From contig NZ_WTYJ01000003.1 in NCBI RefSeq assembly GCF_009827305.1, forward strand, positions 372,001-436,000: 64,000 bases of DNA, given 5' to 3'. The DNA comes from Croceibacterium xixiisoli (GTDB lineage: Bacteria > Pseudomonadota > Alphaproteobacteria > Sphingomonadales > Sphingomonadaceae). The notes below the pieces were generated by a model. That model saw only the letters and a program-made list of their open reading frames with translations, made no database searches and was not told where the DNA came from. This document shows positions 15,271-24,744 of this stretch, in pieces (within the stretch, counting starts at the first letter, position 1; each line of letters begins with the position of its first letter). Made by a program: the position numbers and the translations under genes.

Positions 15271-17426
15271 ATGGCTCCCTTGCGCAGGCTCAGCTTGGGC
15301 ACGCGGCTGTTCTTCAGCGCGTCACCCCGTCCGGAAAGCGAAGGGTTGGTCATGAAATATTCGTGGCAGTTGAAGCCCCCGTCGGGGCCATCGCTTTCCA
15401 CACGCTCATAGGTGCCGTCTTCGCCATCCAGCAGCCAGCTCTGCTCCGTGTCCAGCAGATTGGCCATCAGCACCTGTTCCAGCACCTGATCGTGCACAGT
15501 GGGGTTCAAAATGGGCACGAGTGTCTCAACTCTCCGGTTCAGGCTGCGGCTCATGGCATCGGCGCTGGCAATGAACAACCGCGCCTCTGCGCTTGGCAGG
15601 GGATGACCATTACCAAAGGCCCAGATGCGGCTGTGTTCCAGGAAGCGCCCGATAATCGATTTGACGGAGATATTGTCGGACAAGCCCGGAACGCCAGGGC
15701 GCAGGCAGCAGATGCCACGCACGACCAGCACGATCCGCACGCCGGCCTGGCTGGCTTCGTACAGGCGGTCGATCACGCCCTTTTCGGTGATCGAATTGAA
15801 TTTGGCCCAGATCTCAGCCGGGCGCCCGGCCTGCGCATGGGCAATTTCATTGTCGATCAGCTCATACAGCGTTTCGCGCATGTTCAGCGGCGACAGCGCC
15901 AGCGCTTCCAGATTTTGCGGTTCGACATAGCCGGTCACGAAATTGAACAGCTTGGCCGCGTCTCGCGCAAGCCGAGGATCGGCGGTGAAGAAGCTGAGAT
16001 CGGTGTATATCCGCGCCGTCACCGGATGATAATTGCCGGTGCCGAAATGGCAGTATGTGCGATAGCCATTGTCTTCGCTGCGCACGACCATGGACACCTT
16101 GGCATGGGTCTTCCAGTCGACGAAGCCATAGATCACCTGCACGCCCGCGCGTTCCAGCTCGCTCGCCCATTTGAGGTTCTGTTCCTCGTCAAAACGGGCC
16201 TTGAGTTCGACCACGGCCGTCACGGACTTGCCGTTTTCCGCCGCCTGCACGAGCGCCGCGATGATCGGGGACTGGTTGCCGGCGCGATAGAGCGTCTGCT
16301 TGATCGACACGACAGCCGGATCGACGGCGGCCTGCCGCAGGAAATCGATCACCACCTCGAAACTTTCGTAGGGGTGATGGATCACCAGATCCTTCTCGCC
16401 AATGGCAGCGAAGCAATCCCCATCGTGTTCGCGCACCCGTTCCGGATAGCGCGGGCTGTAGGGGGCGAATTTCAGATCCGGCCGGTCTTCGCCGACCACC
16501 TGCGACAGATCGCTGATGCCCAGCATGCCTTCTGTCTTGACGACGATCGCCTGTTCCAGCCCCAGCTGTTCGCGCAGCAGCGCCTCCGCCGCCGGATCGA
16601 AGCTTTCGTCCAGTTCCAGCAGGATCACCTTGCCGCGCCGGCGGCGCTGGATCGCGGTGCGGAAGAAGCGGACCAGATCCTCTGCCTCTTCCTCGATCTC
16701 GATGTCGCTGTCGCGCAGCACGCGGAACACGCCGTCGCCTTCCACGCGGAAGCCCGGGAACAGAATATGGGCAAACCGGCAGACGATCCGGTCTATGGAC
16801 ATGTAGATCGCCTCGGGGCCGGGAACGCGCACGAAGCGCGGAATGGCCGAGGGGATCAGCACCATTTCCACCAGCCGGCTGTTGTCGGCCAGGCGGGTGA
16901 GGGTGAACAGCGTGCCGATGCCGCGATTGCCGACAAAGGGGAAGGGGTGCGCCGGGTCGATCGCCTGCGGGGTGATGACCGGCATGATGTGATCGATGAA
17001 ATAGCGTTGCAACCAGGCTTCCGCGTCGGAATCGATCCGATCTTCGCCCTTGATGTGGATGCCCTGCGCGGCCAGCAGCGGTTGCAGATCGGCCAGCGTA
17101 TCATGCTGGAACCGCGCCAGTTCGCGGGCGCGCGCCTTGATGGCGGCCAGCTGCAGATTGGCGGTCTTGCCATCGATGGAGATATTGCCGACCCCGCGCC
17201 GGACCTGGCCCGCCAGCCCGGCGACACGGATCATCATGAATTCGTCGAGATTGCTGCCGGAAATGGACAGGAAGCGAAGCCGTTCCAGCAGCGGATAGGC
17301 GTCATTGCGCGCTTCGGCCAGGACCCGGTCGTTGAAGGTCAGCCAGCTGAGCTCTCGATTGAAATAGCGGTCTTCGGGTAACAGATTGGCACCTACCTGC
17401 GGGGCATTCGGGGCAATAGTGCTCAT
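15267..17426 (-). CDS. ppk1: polyphosphate kinase 1
   Basis: Polymerises the gamma-phosphate of ATP into polyphosphate; 719 aa, slightly longer than typical. Domain order is N (RYFNRELSWLTFNDRVL), head, C1 and C2. The autophosphorylated histidine is in DWKTHAKVSMVVR near residue 440. The second conserved histidine is in FLEHSRIWAF near 598, and IASADAMSRSLNRRVE is the C2 motif. The start codon overlaps the virB11 stop by four bases and the gene overlaps ppx by four at its end. It is thus wedged translationally between a secretion-system ATPase and the exopolyphosphatase. Confidence 0.95.
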   Translation of the reverse strand: MSTIAPNAPQVGANLLPEDRYFNRELSWLTFNDRVLAEARNDAYPLLERLRFLSISGSNLDEFMMIRVAGLAGQVRRGVGNISIDGKTANLQLAAIKARARELARFQHDTLADLQPLLAAQGIHIKGEDRIDSDAEAWLQRYFIDHIMPVITPQAIDPAHPFPFVGNRGIGTLFTLTRLADNSRLVEMVLIPSAIPRFVRVPGPEAIYMSIDRIVCRFAHILFPGFRVEGDGVFRVLRDSDIEIEEEAEDLVRFFRTAIQRRRRGKVILLELDESFDPAAEALLREQLGLEQAIVVKTEGMLGISDLSQVVGEDRPDLKFAPYSPRYPERVREHDGDCFAAIGEKDLVIHHPYESFEVVIDFLRQAAVDPAVVSIKQTLYRAGNQSPIIAALVQAAENGKSVTAVVELKARFDEEQNLKWASELERAGVQVIYGFVDWKTHAKVSMVVRSEDNGYRTYCHFGTGNYHPVTARIYTDLSFFTADPRLARDAAKLFNFVTGYVEPQNLEALALSPLNMRETLYELIDNEIAHAQAGRPAEIWAKFNSITEKGVIDRLYEASQAGVRIVLVVRGICCLRPGVPGLSDNISVKSIIGRFLEHSRIWAFGNGHPLPSAEARLFIASADAMSRSLNRRVETLVPILNPTVHDQVLEQVLMANLLDTEQSWLLDGEDGTYERVESDGPDGGFNCHEYFMTNPSLSGRGDALKNSRVPKLSLRKGAI

Positions 17427-18484
17427 ACAAGGTCCCTGCTACGCGCGATTGCGCTGATACCACGTTTGCCGTTGCTGCGATCCAGCTGCACGATGACATC
17501 GATCACTGACGCGGCATAGGCAATGGTATCCGTGCGGGTCAGCCCGATCCCGGTCTGCATCACCATCAGCGACAATTGTTCCAGCGCCCCGCGCAGCGAG
17601 TTGGCGTGAATGGTCGAAAAGCTGCCCGGATGGCCGGTGTTGATCGCGCGCAGGAAGCTGACGCTTTCCGCGCCGCGCAATTCGCCCAGCACGATCCGGT
17701 CGGGCCGCAGGCGCAGCGCGGATTGCAGCAGTTCGTTGGCGGTGACCTTCGCTTCGCCCAATTCGCCCTTCACCGCCACCAGCCCCACGCCATTGGCGCC
17801 GGGCAGCTTGAGTTCTGGCGTGTCCTCGACGAGCACCACGCGTTCTTCGGCGCGGATTTCGCCGAGCATGGCATTGAGGAAGGTCGTCTTGCCGGTGGAG
17901 GTGCCGCCGGAAATCAGGATCGTCTGCCGCGCCTGGATCGCCGCTCGCAGGAAAGCGATCGGTTCGAGCGCCGGATCGGGCATGACCGGTTCGGCCGGCT
18001 GCAGCAGCGGGCCATGATCATAGGCGCTGAGCGGCAGATCGAGCCGGCGATGCCGGCGAATGGCCAAGGCCCAGTGCTTGCGCGTGGCGGGCGGGCCGCA
18101 GAACTGGATCCGCGCGCCATCGGGCAGGGTCGCGCCCAGCAGCGGATGTTCGCGGTTGATGCCCTGATGACTGACACGGGCGACCTGTTCGGCCAAACGC
18201 TGGATCAGCCGGTCATCGATTTCCGGAATGGCGACGCGCTGCATGCCCGGATGGGTGGCGTCTTCGATCCAGAGCTCTCCGGGCCGGTTGACCAGGATCT
18301 CGGTGACGGTGTCGCGTTCCAGCCATTGGCGAAACGGTGCCAGATACGCATCGAGATAGACGCTGCCCGACAATACCGGCGCGGGCTGATCGGGAAAGTC
18401 GGCCTGGGCGGGGTAACCTGCCCCCACGGCTGCTGCATCCGAAGGCGGATCGCCTGCGTTCAAATGAAAAATCTCCGCACTCAT
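17423..18484 (-). CDS. virB11: type IV secretion ATPase VirB11
   Basis: Hexameric cytoplasmic traffic ATPase of type IV secretion systems (VirB11/TrbB), 353 aa. The N-terminal domain contains LVNRPGELWIED. The C-terminal RecA-like domain has Walker A GGTSTGKT near 195, the Asp box VVLVEDTPEL, Walker B region RPDRIVLGELRGAES and the His box NTGHPGSFSTIHAN. The gene follows virB10 by 28 bases and overlaps ppk1 by four, so ribosomes finishing virB11 can restart on ppk1. Confidence 0.95.
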   Translation of the reverse strand: MSAEIFHLNAGDPPSDAAAVGAGYPAQADFPDQPAPVLSGSVYLDAYLAPFRQWLERDTVTEILVNRPGELWIEDATHPGMQRVAIPEIDDRLIQRLAEQVARVSHQGINREHPLLGATLPDGARIQFCGPPATRKHWALAIRRHRRLDLPLSAYDHGPLLQPAEPVMPDPALEPIAFLRAAIQARQTILISGGTSTGKTTFLNAMLGEIRAEERVVLVEDTPELKLPGANGVGLVAVKGELGEAKVTANELLQSALRLRPDRIVLGELRGAESVSFLRAINTGHPGSFSTIHANSLRGALEQLSLMVMQTGIGLTRTDTIAYAASVIDVIVQLDRSNGKRGISAIARSRDLV

Positions 18485-18512
18485 GATCCGGCCTGTGTTC
18501 GTTCCTGCCCGA

Positions 18513-19640
18513 TCAGAGGCGAGGGGCCTGCGAGAAATCGAGGTCGCGCGCGGTCACCACGCGCACCGGCTCACCCGGTCGCACGCGGATGGTCGGGCTG
18601 ATCTGGCCGTTCTGCTGCAAGGCGGTGGAGGCTGCGCTCTGCCCGCCGCCCAGCACCACGGCCGTGCCGCCGCCGCTGGCGATGGTGCTGAGGCCGCCGA
18701 TCACCGACAGCAGCATGGCCGAACCGAAGCGCTGGAAGAAATGGCTGTCGACCTTGCCCGGCAGGCCGCCCGATCCATCAAAGGCGCTGGCGGGGGAGGC
18801 GAGGGCGACCGACACGCCATCAGGGCGGATCAGCCGGGTCCAGATGACATAGGCGCGCTTCTGCCCGGCCTGCAGGCCGGACTGATACTGACCGATCAGC
18901 CGGGTCGAACGCGGGATCAGCACGCGCTTGCCGTCAAAACTGCGCACGTCCTGGCTCACCAGCGCGCGGACATAGCCCGGCACATCGGTGTTGATCGCGG
19001 TTTCCAGCACGGCCGGGATCATCGTGCCCTGGGTGACGGTGGTGGCCGGATCGAAATCGCTGCGCGCAACAGCCGGTCCGCCGCCGACGCCACCGATGCG
19101 GCTGGCGAAATCGCCCGCCGTGCCGCCGACCGATGCGGGGGCGGCTTCCGGGGCCGCGATGGCGGCTGCGGCGGCTGCGGGTACCTGCACGGCGCCGCCA
19201 TCGAACACGATGGTCTGCGAGGCATAGGGATTGCCGGCCGGCTGGGCCATGGCATTGGGATCGGCCGCCATCACGGGGGTGGGCGCCGGATCCTGCTGCG
19301 GCTGGGCGCCGGGCTGGGCATTGGCCAGCGGCACCACTTCCTGATCGGCTGGTGGGATGAAGCGATTGGCTTCTGCATTGGCCTGCGCCGCCTGCTGGGC
19401 AGCCTGCTGGTCGTCGGTGCGGGCTGCGTTCAGACCCCACAGTGTCGCCGCGCCGAGCAGCGCCACCAGCCCGACGCCAGCGGCGAGACCGACCGCATCG
19501 GAGCGGCCCTTGCGCGCCGCGACCGTGGGATAGGCGGTGCGGCTGGCCAGATCGATCACCTCTGCGCTGGCTTCCTCGCGCGGATCGGCATCATTGCGGG
19601 TCTGGCTGGTCTTGTCCGGCAGGCGCGTCGCAAGCTTCAT
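18513..19640 (-). CDS. virB10: type IV secretion core protein VirB10
   Basis: Envelope-spanning core-complex scaffold, 375 aa. A cytoplasmic N-terminus (1-45) precedes a single membrane helix (AVGLAAGVGLVALLGAATLW). A long Ala/Gln/Pro-rich periplasmic linker with ANAQPGAQPQQDPAPTP follows. The C-terminal beta-barrel/antenna domain shows VTQGTMIPAVLETAINTDVP, RVLIPRSTRLIGQYQ and the terminal VRPGEPVRVVTARDLDF. The start MKLATRLPDK at 19640 sits one base after the virB9 stop; the open frame continues upstream but that part overlaps virB9. Confidence 0.94.
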   Translation of the reverse strand: MKLATRLPDKTSQTRNDADPREEASAEVIDLASRTAYPTVAARKGRSDAVGLAAGVGLVALLGAATLWGLNAARTDDQQAAQQAAQANAEANRFIPPADQEVVPLANAQPGAQPQQDPAPTPVMAADPNAMAQPAGNPYASQTIVFDGGAVQVPAAAAAAIAAPEAAPASVGGTAGDFASRIGGVGGGPAVARSDFDPATTVTQGTMIPAVLETAINTDVPGYVRALVSQDVRSFDGKRVLIPRSTRLIGQYQSGLQAGQKRAYVIWTRLIRPDGVSVALASPASAFDGSGGLPGKVDSHFFQRFGSAMLLSVIGGLSTIASGGGTAVVLGGGQSAASTALQQNGQISPTIRVRPGEPVRVVTARDLDFSQAPRL

Positions 19641-19641
19641 G

Positions 19642-20475
19642 TCAGTTTCCTCCCGACCGGGAATTGTTGGCCGCCAGTGCCGCATCGCGCGGTGCTGCCG
19701 CCTGACGCGGCGGGCCATTGTTGATCAGTGTGGCAAGATCTTCGCCCGCGCGCAGCACGATTTCACGCGGCACGCCATCGACCACGATCGTATCGCCCCG
19801 CACGGCAAAATTCACCGGGCCTTCCACCCCTTCTTCATTCTTGATCAGAATGGCGGGCAGCACAGAACTGGCCGGCCAGGACAGGAAGGTGGCATCGCCA
19901 TCGTCATAAATCCGCTGCGGCAGCAGCTTGCTGGCGCCGCGGGTGGTCCAGGCGAAGTTCAGCCGGGCCGGATCGGTGACAGCATAAGGATCGGTTGCAG
20001 CCGCGAGTTCGGTTGCGTTGGGCCCTTCGACGTCCGCCACCTGCGTGCCTTCTTCGGGCTCTGGCTCCAACTCCTTGGGATAGGTGAAGGCCAGCACATA
20101 GAGCGGGGTACGCACCTGTGGCCCGGCAACCAGATCGAACAGATAGGTGTGCTTGCTGGTGACCACCGTCATATTGGTGGCGGCGCGTTCGGCCAGCGGC
20201 TTCACGAACAGCAGATTGGCCCGCCGATTGGGGGTGACCTGCCATTTCTGGGAATCGCCGATGGCGACATTTTCGATCGTTTCGCCTTCGCCGAACTGGA
20301 TCGTGGCCTGCACATTCACGCGGCCGTCGATGCGGACCACCTGATTGGGATCATACAGCCGTTCGACCAGCCGCGCATCGCGGGCCTGAGCGGGCAGGGC
20401 GAGGCCGGTGGATGCCAGGGCGGTGGCAAGCAGCGCTGCGGCAGGCAGAACTGCGGCAGGCAGGGCGCGAATCAT
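19642..20475 (-). CDS. virB9: type IV secretion outer-ring protein VirB9
   Basis: Periplasmic/outer-membrane core component, 277 aa. A signal peptide (LLATALASTGLALPAQA) precedes the VirB9/CagX domain, with RLYDPNQVVRIDGR, the NLLFVKPL strand, MTVVTSKHTYLFDL and, in the C-terminal domain, PQRIYDDGDATFLSWP and PREIVLRAGEDLATLINN. No separate VirB7 lipoprotein gene is present to partner it. The start ATG overlaps the virB6 stop (TAATG). Confidence 0.93.
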   Translation of the reverse strand: MIRALPAAVLPAAALLATALASTGLALPAQARDARLVERLYDPNQVVRIDGRVNVQATIQFGEGETIENVAIGDSQKWQVTPNRRANLLFVKPLAERAATNMTVVTSKHTYLFDLVAGPQVRTPLYVLAFTYPKELEPEPEEGTQVADVEGPNATELAAATDPYAVTDPARLNFAWTTRGASKLLPQRIYDDGDATFLSWPASSVLPAILIKNEEGVEGPVNFAVRGDTIVVDGVPREIVLRAGEDLATLINNGPPRQAAAPRDAALAANNSRSGGN

Positions 20476-21653
20476 TACTTCGTCTCCGGTTTGCGCGGCG
20501 GGGCGGAGCGGAACCGGCTGCCGATACCGCGCGCGCGCGATGGGCCAGCCGATTGCGGCTGGCTGCTGCCGGGCGTCACGGCGCCGGCAATGATACGGGT
20601 TTCACGATGAGTTCCCCCACCGCCGGCGCCACCACTGTCATTCGCGGCCACCATCGATCCGGTCATGCGGATCTGGCGTGCGGCGGCGGCGGCCACGGCG
20701 GCGGCCTGCGTCGTCTGCGCCACAGGGACGGGCGTGGGTGCAGGCGCCGGGCGCGGGGTGTTGTCGGACTGTCGATCGGCGCGATCGGAACTGCCGCCAG
20801 CCAGGCCGAAGACGTTCCAGCCGGCCACCATGGTGCCCGCGACCTTGAGCACCATGATCATCAGCGCCACATGCACGGCACCGATCATGAAGAAGGCCAT
20901 GGCCGCGCGCGGTTCGATCTTGCCAGGGGTCTGGCCGATGGCGGCGATCACCGGCACCGCCAGTTCCAGCATCAGCGATCCGCCCAGCACCGCGAACAGC
21001 GGGGTCAGCGCCACCAGCACAACGCCCTTGAGCCAGCCGGTGAACAGGCCGCGTGTCGCCTTGAACAGCGCCAGCACGGTGAACACCGGGCCCAAGGCCA
21101 GCAGCACGGCCAGCGCGATCTTGCAGGTGGCCAGCACGCCGACGGTGCCCAGCAGCAGCAGGGTTGCGCCCAGCCACATCAGCCCGGGGGGCGAGAAGAC
21201 CGAGGTTGCCTCCGTCTCCGCCTGATCGCCGGCCGCCTGCAGCAGGGCGTTGAAAGTGATATCGATCTTGTCGGCGAACACATTGGTGGCGGTTTCGCCG
21301 CCGCCCATCAGCCAGCCGGCAATTTCATTCGGGGCGCCGGCTGCCAAGGCATAGATCGTGCTCTGCAGTGCGGTCAGGCTGGTGGCGAAGGTCAGCACCA
21401 GCGTCATGGTGATCAGCTTGGGCGTGAGCGCGGCAACGCCCATCCGCATCCGCCCGGTGATCAGGCCGAAGCCGAGCAGGGCGACGAACATCGTGAGCAT
21501 GATGGTCAGCGCAGTGGAAAAACTGCTGTTGGCCATCAGGCGGCTGACCGCCATCTGCGATGCCTGGCCAGCGGCGCAATCGACCGCGCGCAGCGCCGAA
21601 CCGACGCCGCCGCCGATATTGTCGATCGCCTGCTGGCAGGTGGCCGGGGTCAT
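20475..21653 (-). CDS. virB6: type IV secretion channel protein VirB6
   Basis: Polytopic inner-membrane channel component, 392 aa, TrbL/VirB6 family. Hydrophobic segments include ALTIMLTMFVALLGFGLI, LMWLGATLLLLGTVGVLA, IALAVLLALGPVFTVLALF and AFFMIGAVHVALMIMVLKVA. The conserved ALGPVF(T/L) stretch is clear. The C-terminal 120 residues are cytosolic or periplasmic, Ala/Pro/Arg-rich and poorly structured (PRPAPAPTPVPVAQTTQAA). The ATG at 21653 overlaps the virB4 stop by four bases; the longer GTG alternative at 21668 lies within virB4. Confidence 0.9.
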   Translation of the reverse strand: MTPATCQQAIDNIGGGVGSALRAVDCAAGQASQMAVSRLMANSSFSTALTIMLTMFVALLGFGLITGRMRMGVAALTPKLITMTLVLTFATSLTALQSTIYALAAGAPNEIAGWLMGGGETATNVFADKIDITFNALLQAAGDQAETEATSVFSPPGLMWLGATLLLLGTVGVLATCKIALAVLLALGPVFTVLALFKATRGLFTGWLKGVVLVALTPLFAVLGGSLMLELAVPVIAAIGQTPGKIEPRAAMAFFMIGAVHVALMIMVLKVAGTMVAGWNVFGLAGGSSDRADRQSDNTPRPAPAPTPVPVAQTTQAAAVAAAAARQIRMTGSMVAANDSGGAGGGGTHRETRIIAGAVTPGSSQPQSAGPSRARGIGSRFRSAPPRKPETK

Positions 21654-24097
21654 TCCGCCGCTTCCCACCGGGCGAAGCTGCCATCAGCCTGCGGTTCTTC
21701 CACCGCGGGTTCGGTAACGGCACCGGGCCAGGGGCGGCCGGTCAGGGCCGGGAACCACAGCGCCGGATCATCGCCGACAGTTTCACGCAGCAGATCCACC
21801 CGCCGGACCGCGCTTTCGCGGCCGGACAGCATGGTCAGCACTTCGGGTGCGCCCGACAGATCCAGCCGCACGACAACGCTGGCGTCAGGCTGCCGCACCA
21901 GGAAGCAGCGGCTGTGGGCCGGCAGGCTGCGGATGAGCGCCAGCTCATGTTCGGTCAGGCCGAAGCCGTCGCAATAATCTTCCGGCCGGGCGCGCGAATT
22001 GGGCATGAACACCATGGTCGCGGTCTGTTCGACCAATGCGGTGGAAATACGGCTTTCCAGCGCATCGCGGGCAGACTGGGTGGCAAAGCCGACCAGCGCA
22101 TTGCGTTTGCGCAGGGTTTTCAGCCAGTCGCGGATGCGGGCGGCAAACACCTCGTCATCCAGCGCCTTCCAGCCTTCATCGATCAGGATCATGGCGGGAT
22201 CGCCATCCAGCCGTTCATCGATCCGGTGGAACAGATACATCATGGTCGGCGTGCGCAGGCGCGGATTTTCGAGCAGCGCGGTCATGTCGAAACCCATTAC
22301 CCGGGTCGACAGATCCAGCTGATCGGTCGCATTGTCGAACAGCCAGCCATGCTCGCCATTTTCGATCCACGGGTTCAGCCGATCGGCCAGATCGCCTGGC
22401 TGCGGGCGGCGGGTGCCGGACAGCAGTTCACGGAAATAGCGCAGCCGGCGCAGGCTGGCATCATTGCCGAAGGCGGCGTCGACCGCGCCGGCAATGGTGG
22501 CCAGTTCTTCGGGACCGGTGGCCTGCAGCAGCACGCCCAGCCAGTCACGCAGGAAGGCGCGGTTGGTGGGATTGTCGGGCAGGGCCATGGGGTTGAACCC
22601 GCTCGGTTCACCCGCGCGGATGCGATCATAACGCCCGCCGATGCCGCGAATGAACAACTCCGCGCCGCGATCCTTGTCGAACAATACGGTCCGGGGGGAG
22701 AATTTCTGCGCCTGTGCGGCGAGGAAGTTCATCACCACGGTCTTGCCCGAGCCCGACGGGCCGATGACCGAGAAATTGCCCAGATCGCCGTTGTGGAAAT
22801 TGAAGAAGAACGGGGTGGCGCTGGTGGTTTCCAGCAGGGTGACGGCATCGCCCCAGTGATTGCCCTGGGCCTGACCCAGCGCGAAACCGTGCAGCGAGCC
22901 GAAACTGGCCATATTGGCGGTGGAGATCATCGACCGGCGGGCCAGATAGCTCTCGTTACCGGGGAACTGACCCCAGAAGGCCGGTTCCAGATTGGTGTCC
23001 TCACGCACGGCGATCGCGCCCGTATCGGCCAGGGCGGCGGCGCAGGCAGCGCTCGCATCATCCAGCCGGGCCAGATCGCTTTCGCGCACGAGCACGCTGA
23101 GATGGTGATCGCCGAAGGCCACCGAACCATTGCCCAGCGCATCGCGGGCGGACAGCATGTCCGCGCGTTCCGACATCGCATCCTCATCCGCAGAGCGCAG
23201 GCGGCGAATGGCCAGATCGATCTTTTCCCGCGCGGTCTGCCGTTCCTGCGGGGCGAAGCTTTCGCTGACGATCATTTCGAATGGCATGCGCAGCAGGCCA
23301 TCGAGCAGACCCGGCGAAGTGCCGTCAGGATAATCCTTGAGGCTGAGCATGGCGGCGAAATCGGACCCGCCGGCGCCGCGCACCTCCATCGCATCCACGC
23401 CGAAGCTGGCGCGGCGATAGGGCAGCATATTGCCGATATCGACATCGTTTTCCGGGCGGCGCACCGGGCGCATTTCGCCGTTGTAGAGCGCGCTCAGCAG
23501 TTCGAGCAGTTCGTTGTTGGTGTTGCCGCTGGCACCGATGTAATCGCCCAGCGGTTGCGCGCCGTAATCGCCGAGCGAGGCGCCCAGCGCCTGGATCGCC
23601 GCGCGCAGGCCGCGCATGTCCTTCACATCGGCTTCGATATCGTCCTGCCGGCGGCGTTGCAGCATCTTGCCCAGCCGTTCGGCCCAACCGGCCTTGCCGC
23701 GGGCAGGGCGGCGGATCAGGGTGACGAACTGGTCGTTGACGAACAGCGAGCCGCTGGACAGTTTTTCACGCCAGCGCCGATCGATATGGGCGGACAGCGG
23801 ATCATCGAATTGCGCGTCCAGCTCCACCGCCACGCGGCGGCGGATGACGTGGTGGTACATGACGAAGCGCGAATCCAGATTGGAGCGCAGCATCACTTCG
23901 CGCGTGGCGGCGTGGGCGTTGAGCGCAACCGTGTCTTCGGTTTCGAACAACAGCCCCGGCACCTGCAGCGCGCTCATCAGCGAACCATCGCGCAGCAGCA
24001 CGGTGTGCTGGTCCACGAGCCGCGCATAGGGCAGGCGATCGCCGGCCTGCGCCTCCTTGGCGCTCCATGCGGCAGCTCCCAGCCACTTCGTCTTCAT
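21650..24097 (-). CDS. virB4: type IV secretion ATPase VirB4
   Basis: Inner-membrane-associated motor ATPase, CagE/TrbE/VirB family, 815 aa, full length. The N-terminal domain (1-400) carries LVDQHTVLLRDGSLMSALQV. The ATPase domain has Walker A IGPSGSGKT near 445, Walker B AMILIDEGWKALDD near 635 and the downstream KTLRKRNALVGFATQS motif. The C-terminal 25 residues are Pro/Glu-rich. It lies 54 bases after virB3 and overlaps virB6 by four. Confidence 0.95.
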   Translation of the reverse strand: MKTKWLGAAAWSAKEAQAGDRLPYARLVDQHTVLLRDGSLMSALQVPGLLFETEDTVALNAHAATREVMLRSNLDSRFVMYHHVIRRRVAVELDAQFDDPLSAHIDRRWREKLSSGSLFVNDQFVTLIRRPARGKAGWAERLGKMLQRRRQDDIEADVKDMRGLRAAIQALGASLGDYGAQPLGDYIGASGNTNNELLELLSALYNGEMRPVRRPENDVDIGNMLPYRRASFGVDAMEVRGAGGSDFAAMLSLKDYPDGTSPGLLDGLLRMPFEMIVSESFAPQERQTAREKIDLAIRRLRSADEDAMSERADMLSARDALGNGSVAFGDHHLSVLVRESDLARLDDASAACAAALADTGAIAVREDTNLEPAFWGQFPGNESYLARRSMISTANMASFGSLHGFALGQAQGNHWGDAVTLLETTSATPFFFNFHNGDLGNFSVIGPSGSGKTVVMNFLAAQAQKFSPRTVLFDKDRGAELFIRGIGGRYDRIRAGEPSGFNPMALPDNPTNRAFLRDWLGVLLQATGPEELATIAGAVDAAFGNDASLRRLRYFRELLSGTRRPQPGDLADRLNPWIENGEHGWLFDNATDQLDLSTRVMGFDMTALLENPRLRTPTMMYLFHRIDERLDGDPAMILIDEGWKALDDEVFAARIRDWLKTLRKRNALVGFATQSARDALESRISTALVEQTATMVFMPNSRARPEDYCDGFGLTEHELALIRSLPAHSRCFLVRQPDASVVVRLDLSGAPEVLTMLSGRESAVRRVDLLRETVGDDPALWFPALTGRPWPGAVTEPAVEEPQADGSFARWEAAE

Positions 24098-24151
24098 TGA
24101 CTTACTCCGTGCCGCCAGGCGGCATGGCCATCGCGCCGGTCAGGGCGGCGC

Positions 24152-24433
24152 TCAGGCGGTATAGCTGTTGCAGCCCCAGCGTTTCCAGTTGGGAACGCGG
24201 GGACATTTGCTGACCTTGGTGATCCACAGGTCGAAGATCCGCGGTTCGCGCAGGCAGGCGAAATAGCCGATCACATGCATCACAAACGGCACGGGCAGGA
24301 TCCAGAAGCTCCGGAAAATCAGGAAGGCTTCGGTCGTGACCAGCAGGTTGATGATGAAGTAATTCATGGTCACGCCCGCAAACATCTGCGGCCGTGTCAG
24401 GGCACGATGCACGGGGCTGCGGACCATTTCCAT
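24152..24433 (-). CDS. virB3: type IV secretion protein VirB3
   Basis: Small inner-membrane component, 93 aa, the usual length. The VirB3 signature is clear: VHRALTRPQMFAGVTMNYF, then two hydrophobic segments (IINLLVTTEAFLIF and ILPVPFVMHVIGYFACL) and REPRIFDLW. Start MEMVRSPVHRAL at 24433 is seven bases after the virB2 stop; a longer frame upstream overlaps virB2. Confidence 0.92.
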   Translation of the reverse strand: MEMVRSPVHRALTRPQMFAGVTMNYFIINLLVTTEAFLIFRSFWILPVPFVMHVIGYFACLREPRIFDLWITKVSKCPRVPNWKRWGCNSYTA

Positions 24434-24440
24434 GACCGCG

Positions 24441-24743
24441 TTACCCGACCGCTGCCGCGCTCTGGATACCGGCAACGATGGTTGCGGCACCGAACAGGAT
24501 GAAAAGGCCGATGATCACGGTCGCGCCGAAGCGCCAGTTCATCCGCCCGGTCAGCATCATGAAGCCCACGGCTGCGACGGCCATCACGGCCACGGCGGTG
24601 GCGACATTGCCCAGCATGGTGCCCTGCATCCACGACAGCGCGGCGACGATCGGGCCGGACCCTTGCGGATCGCCGGACTGGGCCTGGGCTGCGGCGGGCA
24701 GGAAAAGCGTGGCCATCAGGGCCAGTCGGGAAAACAAACGCAT
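24441..24743 (-). CDS. virB2: type IV secretion pilin VirB2
   Basis: Pilin precursor, 100 aa. A signal peptide (MRLFSRLALMATLFLPAAAQ, cleavage after AQA) precedes a mature protein of about 78 residues with the two hydrophobic helices of VirB2/TrbC (NVATAVAVMAVAAVGFMMLTG and FGATVIIGLFILFGAATIVA) joined by a short RMNWR loop. The start at 24743 is one base after the virB1 stop; a longer frame runs into virB1 and is not used. Confidence 0.9.
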   Translation of the reverse strand: MRLFSRLALMATLFLPAAAQAQSGDPQGSGPIVAALSWMQGTMLGNVATAVAVMAVAAVGFMMLTGRMNWRFGATVIIGLFILFGAATIVAGIQSAAAVG

Positions 24744-24744
24744 G